The translations under genes were made by a program, and so were the position numbers. 64,000 bases of DNA from contig JBPFEG010000083.1 in NCBI GenBank assembly GCA_051061015.1, forward strand, positions 248,001 through 312,000, given 5' to 3'. The stretch is from Methylomicrobium sp051061015. GTDB taxonomy: Bacteria > Pseudomonadota > Gammaproteobacteria > Methylococcales > Methylomonadaceae. How positions within the stretch are numbered: position 1 is the first letter of the stretch; each line of letters begins with the position of its first letter. The notes beneath the pieces are model-generated. The model was not told where the DNA came from and searched no databases. It saw only the letters and a list, made by a program, of their open reading frames with translations. Shown piece after piece: positions 16,612 through 25,319 of this stretch.

Positions 16612-18393
16612 TCATTCCCCGGTCTGCGATAAATGCGCTGCCGCATCGCTCCGGTTCGCGAGGCGGCGGGCGGTTTCGAGCTCGGCGTCCAGGTCGAATC
16701 CGGGCTCGTAGCTGATTTGCTTCAACCGACTTTCGTAGGCTTCGGGGTAGCGCGCCAGGGTGGTCAGTACCGGATTCGCGGCGGTCTGGCCGAGGCCGCA
16801 GTGGCTGTAGGTCTTGACCAGCCGGCAGATTTCGTCGAGCGCCGCGACATCGCCGGCCGAGCCGTGTCCGTCGTAAATCTTGTCGAACTGTTTCCGGAGC
16901 AGCGAGGTGCCGACCCGGCAAGGGGTACAAAAGCCGCAGCTCTCGTGCGCGAAGAAATGGGTGAAGTTATGCGCGATGTCGAGGATCGAGCGATTGTTGT
17001 CGAATACGATGAACGAACCGCCGGTCGCCAAGTCTTCGAACGCGAGCAGACGGTCGAATTCCTGATTCGAGATGAACGTCCCCGAAGGTCCGCCGACCTG
17101 CGCGCCGAGCACATCTTTGGCTCCGCCGCAGTCATGCAGAATCGTTCGGATCGGCGTGCCGAACGGGTATTCGTAAATGCCGGGACGCGCGCAGTCGCCG
17201 CTGATGCTGAGGATTTTCGTGCCCTTGGATTTCTCGGTCCCGTGCGCGGCAAACCAGCTTCCGCCATGTACCGCGATCGCGGCGGCCGCAAAAAAGCTTT
17301 CAACGTTATTCACGACCGTTGGTTTGCCCAAGTAGCCATGCGTGACCGGGTAGGGCGGCCGGTTGCGCGGAATGCCGCTTTTGCCTTCCAGCGATTCGAT
17401 CAGCGCGGATTCCTCGCCGCAAATATAGGCGCCGGCCCCGAGTCGGATTTCGATATCGAAATCGAGGTTTCTTCCGAGAATGTTCCGTCCAAGCAGACCT
17501 TGGCGGCGGCGTTCTTCCAGGATCGCCTGCAGTTTGTCGTACAGGTGCAGGTATTCGCCGCGCAGATACAGAAAGCCCTGTTTCGCGCCGAGGATTGCGC
17601 CGCACAGGGTCATCCCCTCAAACACCTGGTCAGCAAACGTATTCAATAGGACCCGGTCCTTGAAAGTGCCGGGCTCGCCTTCGTCCGCATTGCAGACCAC
17701 ATAGCGTTCGTTTTCCGCTTCATCCATGCAGAACCGCCATTTGGCCGCGGTTTTGAAGCCGGCGCCGCCACGGCCGCGCAGTCCGGACGCGTCGATTTCG
17801 CTGAGCGTTTGCATGAGGCTTCGCGTATACGCCGCCTGCAGTCCTTCGCCGCGGGCGATCGGCTGGCCGAGCAGCAATCCGGGCTTATGGATATTGTCTT
17901 CGGCCGCAAAAAACTCGGCAGGCCAGGATGAGATCGGAATTTGCCGCTCGATCAGGTCGGCGATCCGGTCGACACGATCAAAATCCAAACGGGTCAGGGC
18001 ATATCCATTCACCAGTCCCGCCGGTCCCTGATCGCACATGCCGGTGCAGGAGGTATTGTCGAGGCTGACCAGACCGTCGCCGCGTACGCCGCCGATCGGC
18101 GCGCGCAATTTTTCGGCCAGATGATCCATCAAGGCTTGTTTGCCGAGCATCCGGTCGGTAATCGAATCGCTGATTAAGAGCTCGTATCGGCCTTTCGGAG
18201 TAGACGAAAAGAAACTGTAAAATTCGACCGCGTCGATGATCCGGGTCCGGGGAATTTGCAATGCTTCGGCCAGCAGTTCGACCGCTTCGCTTGAAACATG
18301 ATGCTCACGGAACTGAATCTCCCGCAGCATTTCGAGTAAACGCATCGGCTGAAAATGATGTTTTGCTGCCAGATCCTGAATGAATGGTCGCAT
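16612..18393 (-). CDS. hoxF: NAD-linked [NiFe] hydrogenase diaphorase subunit HoxF
   Basis: HoxF carries FMN and the NAD(H) site. The N-terminal domain is HoxE/NuoE-like with a [2Fe-2S] site (CTGMCDQGPAGLV), so no separate hoxE is needed. The NuoF-like part has the NAD loop GRGGAGFKTAAKW, the FMN region GAGAYICGEESALIESLEG and the [4Fe-4S] motif ESCGFCTPCRVG. I prefer the ATG at 18391-18393 (MRPFIQDLAAKHHF, 594 residues), which aligns with Ralstonia-type HoxF. A TTG at 18460-18462 would add 23 residues but overlap the divergent hypF start. Confidence 0.94.
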   Translation of the reverse strand: MRPFIQDLAAKHHFQPMRLLEMLREIQFREHHVSSEAVELLAEALQIPRTRIIDAVEFYSFFSSTPKGRYELLISDSITDRMLGKQALMDHLAEKLRAPIGGVRGDGLVSLDNTSCTGMCDQGPAGLVNGYALTRLDFDRVDRIADLIERQIPISSWPAEFFAAEDNIHKPGLLLGQPIARGEGLQAAYTRSLMQTLSEIDASGLRGRGGAGFKTAAKWRFCMDEAENERYVVCNADEGEPGTFKDRVLLNTFADQVFEGMTLCGAILGAKQGFLYLRGEYLHLYDKLQAILEERRRQGLLGRNILGRNLDFDIEIRLGAGAYICGEESALIESLEGKSGIPRNRPPYPVTHGYLGKPTVVNNVESFFAAAAIAVHGGSWFAAHGTEKSKGTKILSISGDCARPGIYEYPFGTPIRTILHDCGGAKDVLGAQVGGPSGTFISNQEFDRLLAFEDLATGGSFIVFDNNRSILDIAHNFTHFFAHESCGFCTPCRVGTSLLRKQFDKIYDGHGSAGDVAALDEICRLVKTYSHCGLGQTAANPVLTTLARYPEAYESRLKQISYEPGFDLDAELETARRLANRSDAAAHLSQTGE

Positions 18394-18406
18394 GCGTTGG
18401 CCGGGT

Positions 18407-18437
18407 TTGAGTATTCGAGGCGGGTAAACATTATAAT
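18407..18437. promoter_or_regulatory. Candidate bidirectional promoter for hypF and hoxF
   Basis: The plus strand has TATAAT at 18432-18437 with TTGAGT at 18407-18412 (19-base spacer), which would start a hypF transcript about 12 bases before its ATG. The symmetric sequence ATTATAAT also gives TATAAT on the minus strand (18430-18435), suitably placed for hoxF starting at 18393. The -35 matches are weak, so this is tentative. Confidence 0.4.
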
Positions 18438-18455
18438 AAGTCGAGTCATGCTCCA

Positions 18456-20732
18456 ATGCCAAACTTTCTGCAACGGGTTCTCATTATTCGCGAACATCTT
18501 CTAATTCAGATCGAGGGAATCGTCCAGGGCGTCGGCATGCGGCCGTTTGTCGTTCAGCTGGCGCAACGCTGCCGGCAAAACGGCTGGGTCGCGAACACCA
18601 GTGCCGGGCTGACGATAGCGATCGAAGGCGCGCCCGAATTGCAGCAGCAGTTCCTTGACGGCCTTAAAGACCTGCCGCCGCCGGCCAGTATTCTTTCTCT
18701 GACTGTATCCCGGCAGCGCTTGGCAAATTACCCGAATTTCGAGATCAGAAGCAGCGAAGCCGAAGGCCTCAAATCGGCCATTGTCCTGCCCGATCTTGCG
18801 ATTTGCGAAGACTGCCGGCGCGATCTGTTCAATCCTGAAAGCCGGTTTTACCGTTATCCGTTTACCAGTTGCAGTCGCTGCGGGCCGCGTTACAGCATCA
18901 TGCAGAGCCTGCCTTATGATCGCGAGCGTACCGGCATGGCTGGATTCACGATGTGTCCGGCGTGTGCAGAAGATTATCGCAGTGTCGACAACCGGCGTTT
19001 TCACGCGCAAACGATTGCCTGCGCGGATTGCGGACCGGTTCTAAGCCTGCTCGATCCCTCTGGAAACGAGTTGGCTGCCAGGGACGAAGCACTGGAGGCC
19101 GCCTGTCACCATTTGCGCGCAGGGAAAATCATCGCGATCAAAGGAATCGGAGGCTATCAGCTCTGGGTCGATGCGGCCGATCAGTCTGCTATCGAGCGCT
19201 TACGCGCCCGCAAGCATCGTCCGCAAAAGCCGTTTGCCCTGATGGTTTCGTGTCTTGAAGGCGCCGAGGCGCTAGGCTTTCTGAACGACGTGGCGCGCCA
19301 GGCGCTCACGTCGCCGGCCGCGCCGATCGTGTTGTTGAAGAAACGAGCCATTACCGCGATCGCTGAGGTGGTCGCGCCGGACAATACTATGTTCGGCGTG
19401 ATGCTGGCCTACGCGCCGCTGCACTCTCTTATGCTGCGCGACTTCGGCGGGGCGGTCGTCGCGACCAGCGGCAACCGCTATAACGAACCGATCTGTATCG
19501 ATAATGACCAGGCCCTGGAAAGGCTCGCCGATATTGCCGATTTCTTTCTGACGCACGACCGTCCGATCCAGCGGCCTCTGGACGACTCGATCGTTCGGGT
19601 GATCGGCGGCAGGTCCATGCTGCTCAGAAGAGCCCGTGGCTACGCGCCATTGCCGATCTTTTCCGATTCGATTCTACCGGATGCGCTCGCGGTCGGCGGA
19701 CATTTAAAGAATACGGTTGCGGTCAGCCATGACCGGCAGATGATTCTCAGCCCGCATATCGGCGATCTCGATGACGCTGCGTCCGAATGCCAGTTCGAGG
19801 CCGCGCTGGCCGATCTGCAAAATTTTTATCGAATCGAGCCTGAGATCGTCGTGCGCGATCTGCATGATGGCTATCGCCCCAGCCTGAACGTGGAACAGGA
19901 ACCGCGCGGGAGAAGAATCGTAAAAGTCCAGCATCATTATGCGCATATTCTGTCGTGCATGGCCGAACACCGCCTGGAGCCGCCGCTGCTCGGGGTTGCC
20001 TGGGACGGCAACGGACTCGGGAGCGACAACACACTCTGGGGCGGCGAATTCCTGCGAATCCACAGCCAGGGCTTTGAACGCTTCGCGCATTTGCGCGCAT
20101 TTTCGTTGCCGGGTGGGGAAAAGGCGATACGGGAGCCGCGCCGGGCGGCGCTGGGTCTTCTCCATGAAATGAATCCTGTGCAGGCACTGGAAAGAATGAG
20201 GCCGCTTTTTTCCGAACCGGAATTGAAGCTGCTCGAATCTGCAATGAGGAAGCAGATCAACTGTCCGCGCACGACCAGTATCGGCCGATTGTTCGATGCG
20301 ATCGCGAGTCTGCTTGGGCTTTGCCAGATCAATCAATACGAAGGCCAGGCCGCGATCGCGCTGGAACACTGCGCGGCAACGGTTGAATCGGATCTCGTTT
20401 ACGATTTTCGGATTGTCGAAACGCGGCCTTATGTGATCGACTGGCAGAGTATGATAGAAGAACTTCTCGCGGATGTTCAGCAGTACGATCCCAGACTGAT
20501 CGCAAAAAAATTCCACAATACTCTGTCAGAGATGGTTGTAAGGATCGCCGAACGTGCCGGGGAACAGACAGTCGTTTTGAGCGGCGGCTGTTTTCAAAAC
20601 GCGCTATTGTCCGAGCAGGCGTCCGACCAATTAAAATCCGCTGGCTTTCGTGTCTATTGTCATGAAAAAATACCGCCGAATGACGGCGGCCTGTCCCTCG
20701 GCCAGCTTTATGCCGCCAAATACCTTGGATAA
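18456..20732 (+). CDS. hypF: Carbamoyltransferase HypF
   Basis: HypF makes the thiocyanate on HypE from carbamoyl phosphate and ATP, the source of the active-site cyanide. The 758-residue protein has an acylphosphatase domain (GIVQGVGMRPFV near residue 22), paired zinc fingers (CEDCRRDLF, CSRCGPRY, CPACAEDY, CADCG at about 110-185), a YrdC-like domain and a Kae1-like C-terminal domain (HHYAHILSCMAEH, GVAWDGNGLG, VVLSGGCFQN). The ATG at 18456 is the only plausible start before the first domain. It opens the rightward hypFCDE unit. Confidence 0.97.
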   Translation: MPNFLQRVLIIREHLLIQIEGIVQGVGMRPFVVQLAQRCRQNGWVANTSAGLTIAIEGAPELQQQFLDGLKDLPPPASILSLTVSRQRLANYPNFEIRSSEAEGLKSAIVLPDLAICEDCRRDLFNPESRFYRYPFTSCSRCGPRYSIMQSLPYDRERTGMAGFTMCPACAEDYRSVDNRRFHAQTIACADCGPVLSLLDPSGNELAARDEALEAACHHLRAGKIIAIKGIGGYQLWVDAADQSAIERLRARKHRPQKPFALMVSCLEGAEALGFLNDVARQALTSPAAPIVLLKKRAITAIAEVVAPDNTMFGVMLAYAPLHSLMLRDFGGAVVATSGNRYNEPICIDNDQALERLADIADFFLTHDRPIQRPLDDSIVRVIGGRSMLLRRARGYAPLPIFSDSILPDALAVGGHLKNTVAVSHDRQMILSPHIGDLDDAASECQFEAALADLQNFYRIEPEIVVRDLHDGYRPSLNVEQEPRGRRIVKVQHHYAHILSCMAEHRLEPPLLGVAWDGNGLGSDNTLWGGEFLRIHSQGFERFAHLRAFSLPGGEKAIREPRRAALGLLHEMNPVQALERMRPLFSEPELKLLESAMRKQINCPRTTSIGRLFDAIASLLGLCQINQYEGQAAIALEHCAATVESDLVYDFRIVETRPYVIDWQSMIEELLADVQQYDPRLIAKKFHNTLSEMVVRIAERAGEQTVVLSGGCFQNALLSEQASDQLKSAGFRVYCHEKIPPNDGGLSLGQLYAAKYLG

Positions 20733-20738
20733 CGAATT

Positions 20739-20984
20739 ATGTGTCTCGCCTTTCCCGGCCGAATCCTCAGCATTTCCGAAAACAATGATCCTTTGCTGCG
20801 CAAGGGATCGATCGACTTTTCCGGCATCACCAAGGAAATCAGCCTCGCTTATGTGCCGGAAGCCCGCGTCGGCGACTATGTGATCGTGCATGCCGGATTT
20901 GCGCTTTCGGTGCTAGATCAGGACGAAGCGCAGGCCGGCTTGCACGCGTTTCGCGAACTGGCTGAGCTTAGAGGTCAAGAATGA
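20739..20984 (+). CDS. hypC: Hydrogenase assembly chaperone HypC
   Basis: HypC is a small chaperone that carries the Fe(CN)2CO unit with HypD to the large subunit. The 81-residue protein starts MCLAFPGRILSI, where Cys2 is the essential ligand. It lies 6 bases after hypF and overlaps the hypD start by 4 bases. Confidence 0.96.
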   Translation: MCLAFPGRILSISENNDPLLRKGSIDFSGITKEISLAYVPEARVGDYVIVHAGFALSVLDQDEAQAGLHAFRELAELRGQE

Positions 20985-22075
20985 ACCTGCAGCAAGCCTT
21001 TCGCGACCCTGCCGCTGCGAAACAGTTGGCCTCGGCGATCGCCTCGATCACGACCCGGCCCTGGAACATCATGGAAGTCTGCGGCGGCCAGACCCACAGC
21101 ATCATCAAATACGGGCTCGATCAAATGTTGCCCGAGGGCGTGACTCTGATTCACGGCCCCGGCTGTCCGGTTTGTGTGACACCGCTGGAATACATCGACA
21201 AGGCGCTGGCGATTGCTGCATTGCCGAATGTGATTTTGTGCTCGTTCGGCGACATGCTGCGCGTTCCGGGCTCCCGCCAGGACTTGCTCGGCCTGAAGGC
21301 GCAGGGCGCCGATGTGCGAATCGTTTACTCGCCGCTCGATGCGCTAGACATCGCCCGGAAGCATCCCGACAAGGAGGTCGTTTTCTTCGGTGTCGGTTTC
21401 GAAACGACCGCGCCGACGATCGGGCTTGCGGCCTATCAGGCGAAGCAGTCGCAACTGAAAAACTTTTCGCTGCTGGTCTGTCATGTGCGCGTGCCGCCCG
21501 TGATCGAGGCGCTGCTGGATTCGCCCGACCATCGGGTGCAGGGATTTTTGGGGGCAGGGCATGTCTGCACGATTATGGGCTGCGACGAATACCTGCCGCT
21601 GGCCGAGCGTTATCACGTCCCGATCGTGATTACCGGCTTCGAGCCGGTCGATGTGTTGCAGGGGCTTTATGCCTGCATCAAACAGCTCGAAGACGGACGG
21701 TTCGAGGTCGAGAACAGCTATCGTCGCATCGTAAAGGAGCACGGGAATTCCGCTGCGCAACAGTTGATGCGGCAAGTGTTCGAGGTGGTCGACCGGAACT
21801 GGCGCGGACTCGGCATGCTCAAAAACGGCGGTCTGGCATTGAACGACGATTACCGTGATTTGAATGCCGAACTGCGTTTTTCGGTAAGCACTATTGCTAC
21901 GCAGGAACCTGCCGCCTGCCGCAGCGGCTATGTGCTGAAAGGCTTGCTGAAGCCCTCGCAATGCCCCGAATTCGGCGTGCGCTGCACCCCCGAAAAACCG
22001 CTTGGCGCGACGATGGTGTCGTCCGAAGGCGCCTGTGCCGCTTATTACCGTTACCGCCGCCTGGAACATGTCTGA
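20981..22075 (+). CDS. hypD: Hydrogenase Fe-cyanide/CO assembly protein HypD
   Basis: HypD is the scaffold on which the Fe(CN)2CO unit is built. The 364-residue protein has the three family motifs: MEVCGGQTHSI (near 28), GPGCPVCVTP (near 57) and FETTAPTI (near 145). The C-terminal [4Fe-4S] cysteines lie in CRSGYVLKG, SQCPEFGVRC and SEGACAAYY. Overlaps with hypC and hypE indicate one coupled unit. Confidence 0.97.
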   Translation: MNLQQAFRDPAAAKQLASAIASITTRPWNIMEVCGGQTHSIIKYGLDQMLPEGVTLIHGPGCPVCVTPLEYIDKALAIAALPNVILCSFGDMLRVPGSRQDLLGLKAQGADVRIVYSPLDALDIARKHPDKEVVFFGVGFETTAPTIGLAAYQAKQSQLKNFSLLVCHVRVPPVIEALLDSPDHRVQGFLGAGHVCTIMGCDEYLPLAERYHVPIVITGFEPVDVLQGLYACIKQLEDGRFEVENSYRRIVKEHGNSAAQQLMRQVFEVVDRNWRGLGMLKNGGLALNDDYRDLNAELRFSVSTIATQEPAACRSGYVLKGLLKPSQCPEFGVRCTPEKPLGATMVSSEGACAAYYRYRRLEHV

Positions 22076-23114
22076 TTTCGAACTGAACTGCCCGCTTCCT
22101 TTGCAATACGACCGGATCGTGATGGCGCATGGCGGCGGCGGACGCCTGATGCAGCAATTGCTGGAGTCGCTCGTACAGCCGGTTTTCCGGAATCCGATTT
22201 TGGACCAGAAACACGACAGTGCGGTTGTCGAGGTTAACGGGACTAGGCTCGCGTTTACCACCGACTCCTATGTCGTCAAGCCGCTGTTTTTCCCCGGCGG
22301 CGACATCGGCAAGCTGGCTGTATGCGGTACGTTGAACGATCTGGCGATGAGTGGGGCGAAACCGCTCTATCTGACCTGTTCGCTGATCATCGAAGAAGGC
22401 CTGCCGACCTCCGATCTGCAGCGGATTTTGCAGTCGATGCAGCAAACCGCTAGCGACGCCGGCGTGCTGATCGTGACCGGCGACACCAAAACGGTCGACC
22501 ACGGCAAGGGCGATGGGCTGTATATCAATACCGCCGGGATCGGGATCGTCGGCGAACAGGTGAATATCCGTCCGTCGGCGATCCGCCCCGGCGACAGCAT
22601 CCTTCTGAACAGCGATCTGGCCCGGCACGGGATCGCGGTGATGCTGGAGCGGGAAGGGATGAATTTCGAGCATCGAATTCAAAGCGACTGTGCGGATGTG
22701 TCCGGCCTCGTGCAGGAATTGCTGAAGGCCGGCATCGAAATCCACTGCCTGCGCGATTTGACCCGCGGGGGCCTTGCGTCGGTGCTGATCGAGCTGGCTT
22801 CGGCCAGCGGACATGAATTCGAGCTCAGCGAAAGCGACTTGCCGGTGCGGGAAGATGTGAATGCGGCCTGCGAAATTTTGGGCTTCGATCCGTTGTATAT
22901 CGCCAATGAAGGCTGTTTCGCGGTGTTCGTGCCCGAGCCGCAAGCCGAAGCAGCTCTGACCGTTTTACGCCGGCATCCGTTGGGACAACAAGCGCGCAAG
23001 ATAGGACAGGTCAAGCTCCCTCATTCTCATGGCCGGGTCACACTACAAACTCCGATCGGCGTCAACCGGGTCCTGGACCTTCTTAGCGGAGAACAACTGC
23101 CCAGGATCTGTTGA
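22068..23114 (+). CDS. hypE: Hydrogenase maturation protein HypE
   Basis: HypE dehydrates the HypF-made thiocarbamate on its own C-terminal Cys to thiocyanate. I start it at the ATG at 22068 (MSDFELNCPL), overlapping the hypD stop by 8 bases, for 348 residues. The N-terminal MAHGGGGRLMQQLLE and the ending PRIC, with the reactive Cys last, are characteristic. This completes the hypABCDEF set in the window. Confidence 0.97.
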   Translation: MSDFELNCPLPLQYDRIVMAHGGGGRLMQQLLESLVQPVFRNPILDQKHDSAVVEVNGTRLAFTTDSYVVKPLFFPGGDIGKLAVCGTLNDLAMSGAKPLYLTCSLIIEEGLPTSDLQRILQSMQQTASDAGVLIVTGDTKTVDHGKGDGLYINTAGIGIVGEQVNIRPSAIRPGDSILLNSDLARHGIAVMLEREGMNFEHRIQSDCADVSGLVQELLKAGIEIHCLRDLTRGGLASVLIELASASGHEFELSESDLPVREDVNAACEILGFDPLYIANEGCFAVFVPEPQAEAALTVLRRHPLGQQARKIGQVKLPHSHGRVTLQTPIGVNRVLDLLSGEQLPRIC

Positions 23115-23216
23115 ACTTTGCGATTCGGCGTTGCTGGCGATCGGTTTTCGACGATTAATTCGCGGCGGACATTTTGGGAGCTATTTTAAACGGATGCTTG
23201 CTGCAAGGGATTATCA

Positions 23217-23222
23217 TATAAT
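23217..23222 (+). promoter_or_regulatory. Consensus -10 box before the SRPBCC gene
   Basis: TATAAT at 23217-23222 is a perfect -10 element 39 bases before the ATG of the secreted SRPBCC protein, which also has AGGAG in front. No good -35 hexamer lies at 16-18 bases. It suggests that this gene and the next are transcribed separately from the hyp unit. Confidence 0.4.
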
Positions 23223-23260
23223 GCGAGGTTTATTTATTAACGTCCCAATCAGGAGTTATC

Positions 23261-23827
23261 ATGAAAAAACTGTGGTATAGCATTCCGGCCGCGATGTTCT
23301 TCGCATCGTCCCTCGCGGTCGCGCACGGTCCGGTCCGTCAAAAAGCCGAAGAAGAAGTCGTGGTCAATGCGCCGGCCGAAAAAGTCTGGGGCATCATCAA
23401 GGACTACGGCAATATGTCCTGGCATCCCGGCATCAGCAGCGTCGAAAATAAGGACGGCAACAAGAAAGGCGCGGTTCGCGTACTGACGCTGACCAGCGGC
23501 GGCACGATCACCGAAGAGCTGAAAAAATACGACGAAGCGAAGATGTCTTATTCCTATAAGATCACCGAGATGAGCACCGCGCAGACGATCAACCATGCCG
23601 GCGCTGAAGAACATGTGCCTGTATTGCCGGTGCATGATTATGCGGCTACCCTCGGTGTCGAAGCGCAAGGCGCTGACAAGGCAAAGGTTTTCTGGAAGGC
23701 GGCCTATTACCGCGCTTACATGAACAACGATCCACCGGCTGAAATGAACGAGGAAGTGGCTAACAAGGCCGTGGAAAACGTACTGAAAACCGGTCTGGCC
23801 AATCTGAAAACTCTGGCTGAAAAATAA
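23261..23827 (+). CDS. Secreted SRPBCC-family protein, MxaD-like
   Basis: The 188-residue protein has a clear signal peptide (MKKLWYSIPAAMFFASSLAVAHG, cleavage about residue 21). A START/polyketide-cyclase-like fold follows (EEVVVNAPAEKVWGIIKDYGNMSWHP) over about residues 28-185. Periplasmic members of this family include MxaD, which aids methanol dehydrogenase. The adjacent gene is a secreted beta-propeller, 2 bases on, so the two probably act together in the periplasm. The MxaD link is suggestive only. It lies downstream of hypE but has its own -10 box. Confidence 0.8.
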   Translation: MKKLWYSIPAAMFFASSLAVAHGPVRQKAEEEVVVNAPAEKVWGIIKDYGNMSWHPGISSVENKDGNKKGAVRVLTLTSGGTITEELKKYDEAKMSYSYKITEMSTAQTINHAGAEEHVPVLPVHDYAATLGVEAQGADKAKVFWKAAYYRAYMNNDPPAEMNEEVANKAVENVLKTGLANLKTLAEK

Positions 23828-23829
23828 GC

Positions 23830-24792
23830 ATGCGTTTGACGCGCTTTAAGTCCCTGGCGGCAGCCGTTTTGGCGGCTTCCGCGCTGCCATTGCCGGTAAG
23901 CGCGGCGCCTTTTGCCTATATCACCAATCAGCTGGCCGAGAATGTCGCGATTGTGGATATGCAGTCGAGCAAAGTTATCGAGACTGTCCCGGTCAAAGGC
24001 AAGCCTGCCGGCGTGGCGGTATCGCCCGACGGCAGTAGGGTTTATGTCAGCGCGCCGGAAAGCGGGAGCATTGCGGTGATCGATGCGCAAACACGACAAC
24101 TCGTCAAAGAGGTGAAAGTCAGCAGCGGCGCGTTGGGCGTCGCGGTTGACCGGACCGGGCAACGGCTGTTTGTCGCGGACTGGTATCAGGCTATCGTGAC
24201 CGTGCTTGATGCGGACAGTCTGCAAAAGTTACACACGATCCAGGTGGGCCAGTCGCCGTCCGGTCTGGCGGTCAGTCCCGACAACCGTTGGCTGTATGTC
24301 GCGAACCGGCTCAGCGATTCGGTTTCGAAGATCGATCTGGAACGTATGAAAGCTGTCGCGGAAGTCAAGGTCGGCGCGCACCCGTTCGGTCTGGCTATCG
24401 ATAGCGAAGGGCGTCGCATCTATACCGCAAACGTCGAAAGCGACGATGTGACCGTAGTTGATGCCGGTTCGATGAAAACCGTGGCGACGGTCAAGGTGCA
24501 GAGCCGTCCGTATGCAGCCGCCTTTGCGCTGAACGACAGCCGCCTGCTCGTGACCAACCAGGATGGCGATTCGGTATCGGTAATCGATACGGCCGAATTG
24601 AAGGAACAGGCGGTGATCGAGGTGGGCGGCAAACCGGAAGGCATCGGTACGCTCGGCGACGACCGCTATGTCTATGTGGCCAACTGGTTTGACGGCACCG
24701 TGTCAGTGATCGATGCGAAGCGGCTGCAAGTCGTCGAGACGATCAAAACCGGCGAGGGCAGTCGGGCGTTTGGACAATTTATAGGAAAGTAG
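23830..24792 (+). CDS. Secreted YVTN-type beta-propeller protein
   Basis: The 320-residue protein has a signal peptide (residues 1-25, ending PVSA). About seven repeats of the YVTN kind follow, such as GVAVSPDGSRVYVSAP, GLAVSPDNRWLYVANR and GLAIDSEGRRIYTANV, each about 42 residues. No catalytic residues or haem motif are visible. Similar propellers occur beside PQQ-dependent dehydrogenase and cytochrome genes in methylotrophs. Here the partner is the SRPBCC protein directly upstream. Binding or scaffold function is inferred. Confidence 0.85.
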   Translation: MRLTRFKSLAAAVLAASALPLPVSAAPFAYITNQLAENVAIVDMQSSKVIETVPVKGKPAGVAVSPDGSRVYVSAPESGSIAVIDAQTRQLVKEVKVSSGALGVAVDRTGQRLFVADWYQAIVTVLDADSLQKLHTIQVGQSPSGLAVSPDNRWLYVANRLSDSVSKIDLERMKAVAEVKVGAHPFGLAIDSEGRRIYTANVESDDVTVVDAGSMKTVATVKVQSRPYAAAFALNDSRLLVTNQDGDSVSVIDTAELKEQAVIEVGGKPEGIGTLGDDRYVYVANWFDGTVSVIDAKRLQVVETIKTGEGSRAFGQFIGK

Positions 24793-24882
24793 GGTACGTA
24801 TCGCGTACCTTTCTGGGGTTTATTCAATCTAACCATCTGAAACGGTACGCGATACCCTATAGGGCATAAATGCGTACCCTAC
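24789..24882. repeat. Composite palindromic repeat with GTAGGGTACG ends
   Basis: GTAGGGTACG at 24789-24798 and its exact complement CGTACCCTAC at 24873-24882 bound a 94-base element. Inside are GGTACG/CGTACC (24793-24798, 24804-24809), GGTACGC/GCGTACC (24844-24850, 24872-24878) and the palindrome CCCTATAGGG. The same GGGTACG core recurs in the terminator near 42.5 kb. The first hairpin overlaps the propeller stop and may end its transcript. Confidence 0.65.
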
Positions 24883-24904
24883 GGTTGATATTTGGGGAAG
24901 CAAT

Positions 24905-25192
24905 ATGGCAGAAAACGTAGAAGAATTGAGCATCGCCTATGAAGACGGCGGCGTGGAAACCGTTAAGGAACTCGACAAAAAGGTCTTGAGCAAGGGCGCG
25001 TGGGCGACCGTGATGTACCGCTACCAGGAATGGAACCGCGCGAAGGAAGAATACGGCCCGGACAAATATTCGATCCGCCGCTACCAGAAGCAGAACGGCG
25101 AATACCGCCAGAAATCCAAATTCAACATTTCCAGCCGGGAACAGGCGAAAAGCATTATTGATACGCTGGAAGCTTGGCTAAGCGAGGAATAG
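24905..25192 (+). CDS. Conserved small soluble protein of unknown function
   Basis: The 95-residue acidic protein has no signal peptide or membrane segment. It contains a dense charged core (KGAWATVMYRYQEWNRAKEEYG, then SIRRYQKQNGEYRQKSKFNISS). I recognise this wording from uncharacterised proteins of several proteobacteria but know no function. GGGGAAG lies just before the ATG. It stands between a palindromic repeat and a group of AT-rich genes. Confidence 0.75.
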   Translation: MAENVEELSIAYEDGGVETVKELDKKVLSKGAWATVMYRYQEWNRAKEEYGPDKYSIRRYQKQNGEYRQKSKFNISSREQAKSIIDTLEAWLSEE

Positions 25193-25319
25193 TATATTGT
25201 GGATGTTTATGGAAAAACCTAATAAATCACGAAAGATAGGGTTTTTTTCGTCAGCCATCCTATGTTCATGGGCAGAGGATAGTAAATAAGTTTAAATCAA
25301 TAATTACTATTTGAAGCTT

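Noticed and set aside
15504..16715. Long plus-strand open frame (403 codons) across hoxY, hoxU and hoxF
   Set aside because: It lies antisense to three clearly conserved hox genes and has no family resemblance; long antisense frames are expected in GC-rich coding DNA.
18394..18462. TTG start for hoxF at 18460-18462
   Set aside because: It would overlap the divergent hypF start, lacks a good ribosome-binding site, and adds residues not seen in Ralstonia-type HoxF. It cannot be fully excluded.
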